Notes under the pieces: model-generated | What the model saw: only the letters and a program-made list of their open reading frames with translations | Told to the model about the DNA's origin: nothing | Databases searched by the model: none | Assembly (NCBI GenBank): GCA_903889895.1 | Contig: CAISYZ010000089.1 | Location: 69,274 to 133,273 of the forward strand | DNA length: 64,000 nucleotides | Direction: 5' to 3' | DNA from: an uncultured Verrucomicrobia subdivision 3 bacterium | GTDB lineage: Bacteria > Verrucomicrobiota > Verrucomicrobiia > Limisphaerales > UBA11358 | Part shown: positions 19,472 to 30,098 of the stretch, piece by piece | How the letters are laid out: every line of letters begins with the position of its first letter | How positions within the stretch are numbered: the first letter of the stretch is position 1 | Position numbers and translations under genes: made by a program

Positions 19472-21487
19472 ATGGATAACAATCCTCTGAAGATTCTGCT
19501 AATCAGCGGCGACGAGACAATCTCCCGTCGTCTCGCCGAACTGCTGCGCTGCGCTGCCGCCGAGGTGGATGTGACGGTGGAGCCGACCACCGACGCCGGG
19601 CTGGCGATGGTGGCGACGAATAATTTCCAAGTCATCCTATTCCAAATCGCGCAGGCCAACGCCGCCGCGCTTTTTCAGATCACCTCGCTGACCACGCAGG
19701 CGCAACGGCTGCCGGTGCTGGTGCTGGGCCCGACGCAGGACGAACGCTTTCTTGCCGAGGCGGTGTTCAGCGGCGCGCAGGAATATCTCGGCTTCGACGA
19801 ACTGACCGCCGCCACGCTGGGCCACGCCATCCATTGTTCCATCGCCCGTCAGGAGGAACGGCTGGCGCTCATCGACGCCAAGGAGAATTACTACGGCATC
19901 TTCGACCATCTGGTGGAAGGCATCTTCCGCACCACGCAGGACGGGCATTACCTGCTGGCGAACATCGCGCTGGCGAAAATCTACGGCTACGATTCGCCGG
20001 TGCAGCTGATGTCCAGCATCAAGGATATCGCCGGGAGTCTGTATGTGGAGCCGGGCCGGCGCGAGGAGTTCGTGCGGCTGATGCAGGAGCACGATACCTT
20101 AAGTGGCTTTGAATCGCAGATCTACCGCAAGGACGGCAGCATCATCTGGATCGAGGAAAACTGCCGCGCCGTGCGCGACGCGCAGGGCAAGCTGCTTTAC
20201 TACGAGGGCACCGTTGAGGACATTACCGCGCAACGCGTCATGGCCGAGGCGTTGAAACATTCCGAATCGCTCTACCACTCGCTCGTGGAGACCATGCCGC
20301 AGGGCGTGTTCCGCCGGGATTTGGCAGGGCGCTTCACCTTTGCCAACCAGACCTACTGTAAATATTTCAATCTGGCCCCGGAACTGATCGTGGGCCGGAC
20401 CGATTTCGACCATTTCCCCCAGGAGCTGGCGGAGAAATACTGGCGCGATGACCAGGAGATCATGGCCAAGGGTGAAACCCGCGAAATCATCGAGACCACC
20501 CAGCCCAAGGGCGCGCCGGAAAAGGAATATCACCACGTCATCAAAACCCCGCTGCGTGATGACACCGGCCGGGTCATCGGCCTGCAGGGCATGGTGTGGG
20601 ACATCACCGAGAAAATCCGCATTGAGGAAAAAATCCGGCGCACGACCGCCGAGCTGGCCCGCAGCCGCGAGGAGCTCCGCGCCAAGAACGCCGTCATGGA
20701 GGAGAACCTCCGCACCGCGCGCGAAATCCAGCTCGCCACGCTCCCGCAGCAATACCCCGTCTTCCCGCCCGGCGTGCCGCCGGAGCAGAGCGCCTTCCAG
20801 TTTGTCCACCGCTACGAACCGGCGGAATCCGTCAGCGGCGATTTCTTTTCCGTCACCGCGCTCTCCGGCACCGAGGTGGGTGTATTTATCTGCGATGTCA
20901 CCGGCCACGGCGTCCGCGCCGCGCTGGTCACCGCCATGATCCGCGCCATCACCGAGGAACTGCGGCCCATTGCCCGCGACCCCGCAGATTTTCTCCGCAA
21001 GCTGAACGGCGACCTCTGCGCCATCCTCAAGAATACCGGATCGCCCATGCTCACCACCGCGTTTTATGCCGTGGCCGACTGCCGCACCGGGCGGATGCGC
21101 TTTGCCAACGCCGGCCACCCCAAACCGCTCATCGTGCGGCGCGCGGCCGGCACCATCGAGCCGCTGGTCAACACCTCCGGGCGCAGCCAGCCCGCGCTGG
21201 GCCTGTTTGAGGAACCGCCCTACACCACGAGCGAGGCCCAGCTCGTGCCCGGCGATTTCCTGATGCTCTTCACCGACGGCATCTACGAGGTGCAGGGCAA
21301 CGACGAGGAACTCTATTCGCAGGAACGGCTGGTGCTGGACCTGCGCAGCCGGCTGCACCAGCCCACGGCCGTCCTCTTTGACGAACTGCTGGAAGTCATC
21401 CGCGCCTTTGCCGTCAACGGGGCGTTCGACGATGATGTCTGTCTGGTGGGGATGGATTTTCCAGGGATGCCGGCGGTGAAATCCTGA
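19472..21487 (+). CDS. Receiver-like + PAS/PAC sensor + SpoIIE (PP2C-type) phosphatase
   Basis: N-terminal receiver-like fold, two PAS segments (YYEGTVEDITAQR; GLQGMVWDITEKI), phosphatase SGDFFSVTALSGTEVGVFICDVTGHGVRAALVTAMI. Confidence 0.85.
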   Translation: MDNNPLKILLISGDETISRRLAELLRCAAAEVDVTVEPTTDAGLAMVATNNFQVILFQIAQANAAALFQITSLTTQAQRLPVLVLGPTQDERFLAEAVFSGAQEYLGFDELTAATLGHAIHCSIARQEERLALIDAKENYYGIFDHLVEGIFRTTQDGHYLLANIALAKIYGYDSPVQLMSSIKDIAGSLYVEPGRREEFVRLMQEHDTLSGFESQIYRKDGSIIWIEENCRAVRDAQGKLLYYEGTVEDITAQRVMAEALKHSESLYHSLVETMPQGVFRRDLAGRFTFANQTYCKYFNLAPELIVGRTDFDHFPQELAEKYWRDDQEIMAKGETREIIETTQPKGAPEKEYHHVIKTPLRDDTGRVIGLQGMVWDITEKIRIEEKIRRTTAELARSREELRAKNAVMEENLRTAREIQLATLPQQYPVFPPGVPPEQSAFQFVHRYEPAESVSGDFFSVTALSGTEVGVFICDVTGHGVRAALVTAMIRAITEELRPIARDPADFLRKLNGDLCAILKNTGSPMLTTAFYAVADCRTGRMRFANAGHPKPLIVRRAAGTIEPLVNTSGRSQPALGLFEEPPYTTSEAQLVPGDFLMLFTDGIYEVQGNDEELYSQERLVLDLRSRLHQPTAVLFDELLEVIRAFAVNGAFDDDVCLVGMDFPGMPAVKS

Positions 21488-21573
21488 AGGCCGTGCGCCC
21501 GTGGGTTTGGGCCGAAACTCCGCTACCGTTTGCTGCTTGGTTTCGTAAGTGGACACAGGTCATTTTTCATTCG

Positions 21574-21861
21574 TTACTGTGAGTTTACCATCAGCCTAAA
21601 AAATTGCGACGGTTCTGAAATCGTGTTTGTGTAAGGACTGTTGGCGCCTGCAATATTGGTATAAATGCCAATTGGCGATGGAGCCGCCTGCAAAATACAG
21701 GGCGTGTTCGTCCAAGTTAAAATTACCGTATCTTCACTGAGTCGAATATTTAAAGGAATTGGCATAGGCACGACCGTCGGTGCATAGAACCAATCGTCAC
21801 CAAGGGGAGCGTTATCACGACGATGGTAATTTATGCCCCATTCCGATTTATTCATGCGCAT
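21574..21861 (-). CDS. Short ORF resembling the C-terminal tail of verrucomicrobial extracellular proteins; possible gene remnant
   Basis: ILTWTNTPCILQAAPSPIGIYTNIAGANSPYTNTISEPSQFFRLMV. Confidence 0.5.
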   Translation of the reverse strand: MRMNKSEWGINYHRRDNAPLGDDWFYAPTVVPMPIPLNIRLSEDTVILTWTNTPCILQAAPSPIGIYTNIAGANSPYTNTISEPSQFFRLMVNSQ

Positions 21862-21906
21862 TGGCGGTTGTCCACTGCGGATTTGTTTTTAACCGGTGGC
21901 TGCCCA

Positions 21907-21945
21907 AATAAAAAACCGACCGGAGGGCCAAGGCCTTCCGGTCGG
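21907..21945 (-). terminator. Rho-independent terminator of typA
   Basis: Minus strand CCGACCGGAaggccttggcccTCCGGTCGG followed by TTTTTTATTT. Confidence 0.85.
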
Positions 21946-21961
21946 GAGATGGCGGGATGAT

Positions 21962-23797
21962 TTATTCCTGCACGAACTTGATGGAACGGGATTTTTCGCC
22001 GCGCTTGCGCTTGGTTTCGTCCAGTTCCTTCTTGCGGAGGCGGAGGTTCTTGGGCGTGGCTTCCACGTATTCGTCCACGTCAATATATTCCAGCGCGCGT
22101 TCGAGGGAGAGTTTCATGGGCGGAGCGAGCTGGATGCCCTTGCCGTCGCCCTGGGAGCGCATATTCGTGAGGCGCTTTTCCTTCACGGGGTTCACGGGGA
22201 TGTCATTCTCGCGGGCGTTTTCGCCGACGATCATGCCGGCGTAAACCATGTCGCCGGCCTCAATCATCAGGCGGCCGCGTTCTTGCACCATGTTGAGGGC
22301 GTAGCTGGTGGCTTCGCCGGAATCCATGGAGACGAGGGAGCCGTTCTTGCGCGCGGCGATCTCGCCGCTGTCCGGGCCGTATTCGTGGAAGAGATGGCTC
22401 ATCACGCCCATGCCCTTGGTGGAGTTGACCAGGTCGGTCTCGAAACCAATCAGGCCGCGCATCGGGACGAGCGCCTCGACAGAGACCTGGTTGCCGACGT
22501 GGTTCATGTTCGTGATCTGCGCCTTGCGGTTGGACAGGTTTTCCATGATGGTGCCGAGGCAATCGTTCGGGATTTCCACGAACAACTTTTCAATCGGTTC
22601 GAGGAGTTCGCCGTTCGGGCCTTTCTTCCAGAGAACTTCCGGGCGGGAAACCAAAACTTCGTAGCCTTCGCGGCGCATCTGTTCGACGAGAATGGCAATC
22701 TGCATTTCGCCGCGGCCGCTGACCGCGAAAATCTTCGGGTCGGGCGTCTGCGCGATGCGCAGCGCAACGTTCGTGCGAATCTCTTTCACGAGGCGATCCC
22801 AAATGTGGCGCGCGGTGACGAGCTTGCCGTCCTGACCGGCGAGCGGGCCGTCGTTCACGGCGAATTCCATTTGAATCGTCGGCGGGTCAATCGGGATGTA
22901 GGGCAGGGCGGCGCGGGCTTCGCTGTCGCAAATGGTCTCGCCGATGAACACGTCCTCGAAACCCGCGAGGCCGACGATGTCGCCGGCGTGCGCTTCCTGA
23001 ATTTCGATGCGCTTCATGCCTTCGAAATGGTAGATCATCGTGATCTTGCCCTTGGTGATTTTGCCGTCGCCGTGGCGGCAGATGGCGGGGTCGCCGACTT
23101 TCACCTTGCCCTCGACGATTTTGCCGAACGCGATTCGGCCGACGTAATCGTTGTAATCGAGGTTCGCGACAAGCACCTGGAAACCGTCGCCGGCCTTGGC
23201 GCGCGGGGGCGGAATGTGCTTCACGATGGCGTCGAACAACGGCTCCATGGTGCCGCTGACGTGTTCGAGTTCCACCTTCGCGTAACCGGCCTTGGCCGAG
23301 GCGTAGATGAACGGAAAGTCGAGCTGCTCGTCCGTGGCGTTGAGCGACATGAAGAGTTCGAACACGAGGTCGAGCACCTTCTTCGGGTTGGCGTTCTCGC
23401 GGTCAATCTTGTTGATGACGACAATCGGTTTGGCACCGGCCTCAAGCGCCTTGCGGAGCACGAAGCGGGTCTGCGCCTGCGGGCCTTCGGAGGAATCCAC
23501 GACGAGCAGCACGCCGTCGATCATGTTCATGATGCGCTCCACCTCGCCGCCGAAATCCGCGTGGCCAGGGGTATCAACGATGTTGATGCTGTAATCCTTG
23601 TATTTGAACGCGGCGTTCTTGGCGCGGATGGTGATGCCCTTTTCCTTTTCAAGGTCCATCGAATCCATCAGGCGTTCCTCGGACGATTCGTGCTGGTTGG
23701 CGCGAAAGGTGCCGGACTGTTTAAGCAAACAATCAACCAAAGTTGTTTTGCCATGATCAACGTGGGCGATGATGGCGATGTTGCGGATGTGTAACAT
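21962..23797 (-). CDS. typA: Translational GTPase TypA/BipA
   Basis: [62 protein letters not shown]. Confidence 0.95.
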   Translation of the reverse strand: MLHIRNIAIIAHVDHGKTTLVDCLLKQSGTFRANQHESSEERLMDSMDLEKEKGITIRAKNAAFKYKDYSINIVDTPGHADFGGEVERIMNMIDGVLLVVDSSEGPQAQTRFVLRKALEAGAKPIVVINKIDRENANPKKVLDLVFELFMSLNATDEQLDFPFIYASAKAGYAKVELEHVSGTMEPLFDAIVKHIPPPRAKAGDGFQVLVANLDYNDYVGRIAFGKIVEGKVKVGDPAICRHGDGKITKGKITMIYHFEGMKRIEIQEAHAGDIVGLAGFEDVFIGETICDSEARAALPYIPIDPPTIQMEFAVNDGPLAGQDGKLVTARHIWDRLVKEIRTNVALRIAQTPDPKIFAVSGRGEMQIAILVEQMRREGYEVLVSRPEVLWKKGPNGELLEPIEKLFVEIPNDCLGTIMENLSNRKAQITNMNHVGNQVSVEALVPMRGLIGFETDLVNSTKGMGVMSHLFHEYGPDSGEIAARKNGSLVSMDSGEATSYALNMVQERGRLMIEAGDMVYAGMIVGENARENDIPVNPVKEKRLTNMRSQGDGKGIQLAPPMKLSLERALEYIDVDEYVEATPKNLRLRKKELDETKRKRGEKSRSIKFVQE

Positions 23798-23929
23798 ATC
23801 GTAAAATACCGGAATAGACACGTCGCTCAATATACCAGACGCGACAATGGGCGCGAACGGGAAAAGCGGCGGAAACGCCGGGTTGCGTATAATGGAGATT
23901 TGCCGCCAAAGGTCAAGCGGCGCGTGCAA

Positions 23930-23953
23930 TAAAAAACGGCCGGGAAAGGGCCG
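23930..23953 (-). terminator. Probable terminator of the cytochrome c gene
   Basis: Minus strand CGGCC-loop-GGCCG stem followed by TTTTTTATT. Confidence 0.5.
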
Positions 23954-23962
23954 GCACCGGGT

Positions 23963-24322
23963 TCAGGTCGCCGGTTTGAACGTGCGCACGAAGGCAGCCA
24001 GGGCCTCAATTTGCGCCGCCGAGAGTTTTTTCTCGAACGCAGGCATTTTCTTGATGCCCATTTTGATGGTCTTGGAGATTTCCTCGTCGGTGGTGGCGGT
24101 CTGCCATTTGGTGTCGGTGAAATTTTGGGCGCTGAGGAGCCGGCCGCGGAAGGTTTTGGCCTGGCCATCGGCCCCGTGACATTTCGCACAGCTATCGGCG
24201 AACAGCGTGCGGGTATCCACCTCCACCTTGTCCAGAGCCGGTGCGGACTGGCAGGCAAGGGCGAAGCCGAGGCTGCCAGCTAGAAGGAGCCAACGAAACG
24301 ATTGGGGCATTTTCTTTTGCAT
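23963..24322 (-). CDS. Exported c-type cytochrome
   Basis: Signal sequence, CAKCHG heme motif, KKMPAFEKKLSAAQIEALAAFVRTF. Confidence 0.88.
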   Translation of the reverse strand: MQKKMPQSFRWLLLAGSLGFALACQSAPALDKVEVDTRTLFADSCAKCHGADGQAKTFRGRLLSAQNFTDTKWQTATTDEEISKTIKMGIKKMPAFEKKLSAAQIEALAAFVRTFKPAT

Positions 24323-24397
24323 GTTGCCATTCTCCAAAGATTGAAAAATGACGCCAGCCAAATCTTTCGGCTGAACTTCCCAGCCGATGCCTGACCT

Positions 24398-25573
24398 TCA
24401 GCCGGCGGCCTTGACTTGCTGCTTGAACTGCAAGGCCGCGAGCGCGTAGCCGCCGTCGTTGCCGTCAATGAAGTGGACGTGGCTTTCGCGCCGGAGCGAG
24501 AAGACCACGCACGTCATCAGCGCGCTGCCCGACCGGTGCGCGCCGTAGAATATGGCGCCCCGGCGGTGTTCCGCTTCGAGATAGGCCAGAATGTCCGCGA
24601 CTTTGCCGGCGGGAATGTCCAACACCATCCGCAGCAGGCCGTCAAACTTCCTGAAATCCGAGCGCGGCACGGAGGCGCGCTGGTAGCGGCGCGGATTGAA
24701 CCACGGCGCGGGAATGCCCGTGTTGAAGACGAACGCGCCGCCCAGCGAATGCGCCAGCGTGCGGGTCGCGGCCCAGCACCGCGCCAGCCACCCGCCAGTT
24801 CCGGCATGAGTGCGGGCTTCGAGGTCCAGCGTCTTCGGCGGCCAGCCCGTGTGCAGGGCGGAAACTTTCACCGGATTTAATTTTTCATCCGTCAGGCCGG
24901 TCAGTTCGCGCAGGCGGGCATAAAACTGTTGGTAATAGCGGTCCGCCTCCGCGCCGGCCAGCCGTGTCTGGACGAGCAGCGTCAGGATTTCACCGTTGGT
25001 CGAGGGCAGCGGTTCCCAGCGGCACGAAAGCCCGCTGACATCCGCATCGGGCGCGTCGGCGTCCGGTGGAATCAGGCAGGCGCTGCCGGGCGATTTGGTT
25101 TGCCGCTCGGCTTCGCTCAAGCCGGTGCCGCCGAGCATGGCCAGTTCCACCAAGCCGGCGGCGCGGTATTTCGCCGCTTCCACGGTGAAGCCGGCGGCGT
25201 GCAGTTCGCGCACCGGCACCCGGCCGATGCGCAGTTCGAGGGAAAATTGTTTCGCCGCCATCGCCGCGACGCCTTGCAGGGTCCGCTCGATGACGGGCGC
25301 GAGCGCGGCGGGTGCGGCGAGGGTCGCGCCGTCGCCGCCAAACACGAACGGCACCGACCCGGCGCGGCAGCGGTTCAGCACGGCGACAATGCACGCGGCG
25401 CCGACCATGTTGACCGCGCGATAAAGCCCGCGCGACAGCGCCTCGGTGGAATTGCTCACGTCCGCCACATAAATCACCCAGTCGTCGGGCAGGGGATGAT
25501 AATTGCCGCTGTCGAGGACGTGTTCGAATTCCGTCAGCGCCGGCAAATCCGCAAAGAAGTTCTCGCTGGGCAT
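24398..25573 (-). CDS. DUF3095-type (nucleotide cyclase-like) protein
   Basis: DWVIYVADVSNSTEALSRGLYRAVNMVGAACIVAVLN, FVFGGDGATLAAPA. Confidence 0.75.
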   Translation of the reverse strand: MPSENFFADLPALTEFEHVLDSGNYHPLPDDWVIYVADVSNSTEALSRGLYRAVNMVGAACIVAVLNRCRAGSVPFVFGGDGATLAAPAALAPVIERTLQGVAAMAAKQFSLELRIGRVPVRELHAAGFTVEAAKYRAAGLVELAMLGGTGLSEAERQTKSPGSACLIPPDADAPDADVSGLSCRWEPLPSTNGEILTLLVQTRLAGAEADRYYQQFYARLRELTGLTDEKLNPVKVSALHTGWPPKTLDLEARTHAGTGGWLARCWAATRTLAHSLGGAFVFNTGIPAPWFNPRRYQRASVPRSDFRKFDGLLRMVLDIPAGKVADILAYLEAEHRRGAIFYGAHRSGSALMTCVVFSLRRESHVHFIDGNDGGYALAALQFKQQVKAAG

Positions 25574-25615
25574 GACGAAGATTTGGCCGGTGCGTCAGCG
25601 CGCCGGAAGAATGCG

Positions 25616-26752
25616 CTAAACCAGCTTCTTTAACCGCGGATCTTCCGCGAGCTTCTTGACCAACTCCTTGATTTTCTGTGCCTGCGATTTGTGCGCGAGC
25701 AGCACCGCGTCGTCCGTCTGCACGAGAATCGAATCGCGCAAGCCGACCACGGCGATGGGCGTGCGGTTCTTGGTGCGCGCGTCGTAGATGATGTTCCGCG
25801 CCGCATCCACGTGGATGAAATCGGCGACGGTGGCGTTGCCTTCGGCGTCTTGCTTGATGTGCCGCGCGATGGCTGGCCACGCGCCGAGGTCGTCCCATTC
25901 AAACGCGCCGTCGGCCACAATGACGTTTTGCGCCTTTTCCATGAGCGCAAAATCAATCGAGATTTTTTTGATCTCGGGATATTCCTTCGCCAGGACTTTC
26001 GTCAGCTTGGCGGGATTGGCCGCGACCTTGAACCACCGCTGGCACGCGGCGAACATTTCCGGCTGATGCTTTTCCAAACCGTTCGTCACCGTGACGAAAC
26101 TCCAGACGAACATGCCGGCGTTCCAGCGATACTGGCCGCTGTTCACGTATTCCACGGCAGTTTCGTAATTAGGCTTCTCGACAAACCGTTCCGCCTTGTA
26201 GAAAGTTGTTTTTGTCTTCTTTGCCCCGGCTGGCGTCGGCAATTCCGTGCCCGTGTGGATGTAGCCGTAACCCGTTTCCGGTCCGGTGGGCTTGATGCCG
26301 ATGGTGACAATCGCTTGTCCCTTGGCGGCAATATCAAAGGAGTCGGACAAAATCTGCTGGAACTTCTTTGCGTCGGGAATGACATGGTCCGCCGGCAGCA
26401 CGGCCATCACGCCAGTCGTCGAACGCGCACCGACGAGCGCCGCGCCGAGCGTGACGGCGGCGCAGGTGTCGCGCCCCACCGGCTCGGCGACGACGTTGTC
26501 TTTCGGCAGCTTCGGCAGTTGCCGGCGCACTTCCGGCGCCTGCACGGCGTTGGTGATGATGAAAATGTTTTTGAGCGGCACCAGCGGCAGCACGCGCTCG
26601 ACGGCTTCCTGCAAAAAGGATTTCTTGCCGAGGATGGCGAGGAGTTGTTTGGGCGTCTGCTCGCGGCTCAACGGCCAGAAACGCTCGCCGCGGCCGCCGG
26701 CCATGATGATGACGAAACGATCTGGATTTGATTTGCTGGTGCTCTTTTTCAT
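25616..26752 (-). CDS. Mannose-1-phosphate guanylyltransferase-like
   Basis: FVIIMAGGRGERFWPLSREQTPKQLLAILGKKSFLQEAVERV; VLPADHVI; FVEKPNYETA. Confidence 0.9.
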   Translation of the reverse strand: MKKSTSKSNPDRFVIIMAGGRGERFWPLSREQTPKQLLAILGKKSFLQEAVERVLPLVPLKNIFIITNAVQAPEVRRQLPKLPKDNVVAEPVGRDTCAAVTLGAALVGARSTTGVMAVLPADHVIPDAKKFQQILSDSFDIAAKGQAIVTIGIKPTGPETGYGYIHTGTELPTPAGAKKTKTTFYKAERFVEKPNYETAVEYVNSGQYRWNAGMFVWSFVTVTNGLEKHQPEMFAACQRWFKVAANPAKLTKVLAKEYPEIKKISIDFALMEKAQNVIVADGAFEWDDLGAWPAIARHIKQDAEGNATVADFIHVDAARNIIYDARTKNRTPIAVVGLRDSILVQTDDAVLLAHKSQAQKIKELVKKLAEDPRLKKLV

Positions 26753-26917
26753 GGTGGATGTTTGCCGCCGTGGTTGGTCTGGCCCAAACAACGTCATGCA
26801 GATTTTCCGGCTGGCAACGGCGCAAGGCTAGCACCGTTGAAAAGCGGAAGGCAAGTCTCGGGTTGCCGGCTGATTTTGGCGCATGCGCTTGCGGGTGATG
26901 ATTTTTCAAAAGGGGGG

Positions 26918-26947
26918 TTGACAAAAATCGTGATTAACTTCAATAAT
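26918..26947 (+). promoter_or_regulatory. Sigma70-like promoter (TTGACA-18-AATAAT) upstream of the secreted protein gene at 27073
   Basis: TTGACA at 26918, 18-bp spacer, AATAAT at 26942. Confidence 0.6.
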
Positions 26948-27072
26948 CGGCACATATCCAGCGAGCGTTGGGGGATGGGTCGGCAAACGAGCTGAAGACA
27001 TCAACCAGCGACTGGGTGTGGGATGTGGAAACATTCCTGCAAACAAATCCAACCAACATAAGGAGCAAACAA

Positions 27073-27852
27073 ATGAAACTGACCAAAATTGCGTGTGTGG
27101 CCCTGTCGGCCGCCCTCGTATTCGGAACCAAAACGGCCTCGGCCTACACCATTGTCGGCACCACCACGGACTATTTGAAGTTGTCCTTTAACCTGACGCT
27201 TGGCACTCAGTCGCCCACTAAAGTGGTCGCAGGCAACGATGTCTGGAGCTACTCCAATATGAAGCTCAGCAACAAGGATATTCTCAACGAACTGGCATAT
27301 TTGGCCCAAACCACTTGGCCAGCCGGTGCGCAGTTGGAATATGCTTTTAATGGTTATTACAACGAATCGGTGGTTCCCAAATCCAGCAGCATCTATCAAT
27401 TGATTGTTGCCGACAGCACAGGCACTAACATTCTCTTCTTTGCTGGTGATGGCGTGGATGTTGAAGGTATGTATGGTTATTTTGATTTTGACCCATTTGA
27501 TGTTGATGGCGTCTATTCAGGTCACCAGTCCCTAGAAAATTCTCAAGGTATTGGCTCGGAAGCCTATACCGAATTTTATGGCATCGATTTTGAATTCTAC
27601 ATTGAAGATTACGGTTACGAATATGCCAACTATGAAGATCTCTATGGTGGCGGCACCACCACGGAAAACTACAACGAAAGCTGGACCCCGAAAACAGACA
27701 GCGGTTTTGATGGCATCAACACCACGTTGTTCGGTGGCGGATATTACCAAGACCAAGATTATTCTTACATCACCGGTTCCGTTCTGGGTGCCGAACAGTG
27801 GTCCAATGTGACACCGCGGCCTGCGGTTGCCGTCCGCGCTTCCAGGAAGTAA
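27073..27852 (+). CDS. Exported Tyr/Gly/Asp-rich hypothetical protein
   Basis: RBS aggag at 27061; signal peptide MKLTKIACVALSAALVFGTKTASA; tyrosine/acidic-rich body. Confidence 0.7.
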   Translation: MKLTKIACVALSAALVFGTKTASAYTIVGTTTDYLKLSFNLTLGTQSPTKVVAGNDVWSYSNMKLSNKDILNELAYLAQTTWPAGAQLEYAFNGYYNESVVPKSSSIYQLIVADSTGTNILFFAGDGVDVEGMYGYFDFDPFDVDGVYSGHQSLENSQGIGSEAYTEFYGIDFEFYIEDYGYEYANYEDLYGGGTTTENYNESWTPKTDSGFDGINTTLFGGGYYQDQDYSYITGSVLGAEQWSNVTPRPAVAVRASRK

Positions 27853-27873
27853 TCGTTTAGCCTTTTGCAATGC

Positions 27874-27917
27874 AAGCTGGTTCGATACGGCTCGTCTGTA
27901 TCGAACCAGCTTTTTTT
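27874..27917 (+). terminator. Strong Rho-independent terminator
   Basis: Perfect 15-bp stem AAGCTGGTTCGATAC/GTATCGAACCAGCTT, 9-nt loop, T-tract. Confidence 0.95.
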
Positions 27918-27943
27918 AGGAATAAATTTTCGCCGATTTGAAG

Positions 27944-28468
27944 ATGAGGATTAACACAACATGGCTTTCGGTCATGGCGCTGGGTTTCAGCGTTATGATT
28001 GCCGACGGCGCGGATGCCCCGTCCGCTGTCACCAATGTGGTGGTGGTTCAGAGCAACAGCGTTTCATCCCTGGTCGCCACGAATGACGCGGCTCACCAGC
28101 AATATGTGCACGAAACCATCAGCCGGCTGATGTCTTTGCAGATGAACAATGATGCGGCTTCGCTCGCTGCCATTCTGGCCGAGATGAAGAATCCGAACAA
28201 AGACATCCGCAAGGTCGCGCTCAGTGCCGTCATCCAGTTCAACGACCGCTCGGCGGTGCCGGAGCTGCAGAAGATTGCCGACAACACCCAGGACCCGTTT
28301 GAAAAGGTGGACATCCTCAAGGCCATTGATTACATCAAGCTACCGTCGTTCACCGAATACATGGCTTACAAACGCTCCCTGAAACAGGCCAAGCACCAGA
28401 CCAACGGACTTCCGGCCACGCCGGGAGCGACTACCAACGCACCCGTTGCGCCCGCTGCGCATCCGTGA
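27944..28468 (+). CDS. Exported HEAT-repeat-like protein
   Basis: Signal peptide; ILAEMKNPNKDIRKVALSAVIQFNDRSAVPELQKIADN. Confidence 0.65.
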   Translation: MRINTTWLSVMALGFSVMIADGADAPSAVTNVVVVQSNSVSSLVATNDAAHQQYVHETISRLMSLQMNNDAASLAAILAEMKNPNKDIRKVALSAVIQFNDRSAVPELQKIADNTQDPFEKVDILKAIDYIKLPSFTEYMAYKRSLKQAKHQTNGLPATPGATTNAPVAPAAHP

Positions 28469-28520
28469 AAAAGTCGGACGGTCTTGCCCGAAGAATTTGG
28501 CGGCGGGCCGTGGAAAAGTT

Positions 28521-29201
28521 ATGAGACCTAAATTTGTCATCGCCCTGCTGGTCGTCGCCGGAATCATTTCGGCGGGTGCCTTTTTTTTGAAACGGCATCT
28601 GTCTTCGGCTGTGCCTCCAGCCGCCGTGCCGGTGGTGACCACTGCGTCGGAATCGCCCGCAAAAGATTTGTCTGCCAATCTTCCGCCATTGCCGCCACCA
28701 CCGCCACTGCCTGCGCCCGCCCCGGTTCCCGCGCCGGCTCCGGCACCAACTTTGTCGCCCGAAGATCAGATTGCGGCCATCAATGCTGAGGTTGAGCGGC
28801 TACGCTTGGCCGGCTTGAGCGACAATCCCGCCGACCTGCAAATCATTCTGGCGGATTTGAACAATCCGGAAAAAGAAATCCGCGAAGCGGCCATCAGCGC
28901 CGCCAAGCAGTTCGGCAGCACCAATGCCATTCCGGCGTTGCTGACCGCGGCCACCAACACCGCCGATCCGGCGGAAAAAATCGAATTGCTGGACGCCGCG
29001 AATTTCGTCGCTTTGCCCAGCATCAGTCTGAATTCAAATCCCACCCCGAAAACTCCGGAAGAACTGCAGGCGATCAAAGATCAGGTTTTCCAAAGCCAGC
29101 AAGCCCGGCAGGCAAAGATGCAGAAACGCATGCATGCGTCCGGCCAGGATTCCCCCGCGCCCGCCGATCCCAATGCCGCTCCGCCCGCTGGCGGTCAGTG
29201 A
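28521..29201 (+). CDS. Membrane-anchored Pro-rich HEAT-repeat-like protein (paralogue of preceding gene)
   Basis: N-terminal TM, Pro/Ala linker, ILADLNNPEKEIREAAISAAKQFGSTNAIPALLTAATN. Confidence 0.65.
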   Translation: MRPKFVIALLVVAGIISAGAFFLKRHLSSAVPPAAVPVVTTASESPAKDLSANLPPLPPPPPLPAPAPVPAPAPAPTLSPEDQIAAINAEVERLRLAGLSDNPADLQIILADLNNPEKEIREAAISAAKQFGSTNAIPALLTAATNTADPAEKIELLDAANFVALPSISLNSNPTPKTPEELQAIKDQVFQSQQARQAKMQKRMHASGQDSPAPADPNAAPPAGGQ

Positions 29202-29219
29202 CGCCGGACGGTTACCGTT

Positions 29220-30020
29220 TCACAAAGTCTTCACCGCGTCGGCGAGCGATTTTACAAACGCGCCCACTTTCGCGACCAGCTCCGGCGATTGGCCGTGCGC
29301 GGCAATCTGGTTCACGATGGCGCTGCCCACCACGCAGGCATCGCCTTCCTGGGCCACGGCTTTCGCCTGATCGGGATTGGAAATGCCGAAGCCGATGGCG
29401 ATGGGCAAATCCGTATGCGCGCGAAGCTTGGCAAGCTGCGAAGAAAGATTGCTCGCGACACTGCTTTGCATGCCGGTGACGCCTTCGCGCGAGATGTAAT
29501 AAATAAAACCGCTTCCGCGCTTCACGATTTTTTCCATGCGCGCTTCCGGCGTGGTCGGGGCGACGAGATAAATGTGGCAGATGCCGGCTTTTTTCATCAG
29601 GGCCTCGTAGTTGTCCGATTCCTCCGGCGGCACATCCAGCACGAGCAAACCGTCCACGCCCGCCTGTGCGCAATCGGCAATAAACTTTTCCAGCCCGACC
29701 TTGTGGATGAGGTTGAAATAAATATAGAGGACAATCGGAATCTGCGACTGCTTGCGGATGTCGGCGATAGTCGCCAAAAGTTTCGGCGGCGTCGTCCCTG
29801 ATTCAAGGCCGCGCTGCGCGGCAAGCTGGTTCACCAAGCCGTCGGCCAGCGGGTCGCTGAACGGCGCGCCGAGTTCGAGCACCGCCACGCCGGCCTGATC
29901 GAAGGCCAGCGCGAGGTCGCGCGTGGCTGCCAGGTGCGGATCGCCCGCGCCGATGTAAACGACGAGGCCTTTCTTGCCGGCGGACTTGAGCTGCGCGAAT
30001 TTCGCAACGATGCGGTTCAT
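29220..30020 (-). CDS. trpA: Tryptophan synthase alpha chain
   Basis: [62 protein letters not shown]. Confidence 0.93.
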   Translation of the reverse strand: MNRIVAKFAQLKSAGKKGLVVYIGAGDPHLAATRDLALAFDQAGVAVLELGAPFSDPLADGLVNQLAAQRGLESGTTPPKLLATIADIRKQSQIPIVLYIYFNLIHKVGLEKFIADCAQAGVDGLLVLDVPPEESDNYEALMKKAGICHIYLVAPTTPEARMEKIVKRGSGFIYYISREGVTGMQSSVASNLSSQLAKLRAHTDLPIAIGFGISNPDQAKAVAQEGDACVVGSAIVNQIAAHGQSPELVAKVGAFVKSLADAVKTL

Positions 30021-30098
30021 GGGCGGGAAGTTTCGAGTTTCAGGTTTCAAGTTTCAAGGAGATTTGACCGCGCCGCCGAATTTTCGCACACTCACCGC

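Noticed and set aside
21896-23794. 632-aa ORF antisense to typA
   Set aside because: Antisense artefact; His/Asp/Glu/Val-rich composition typical of a complemented frame.
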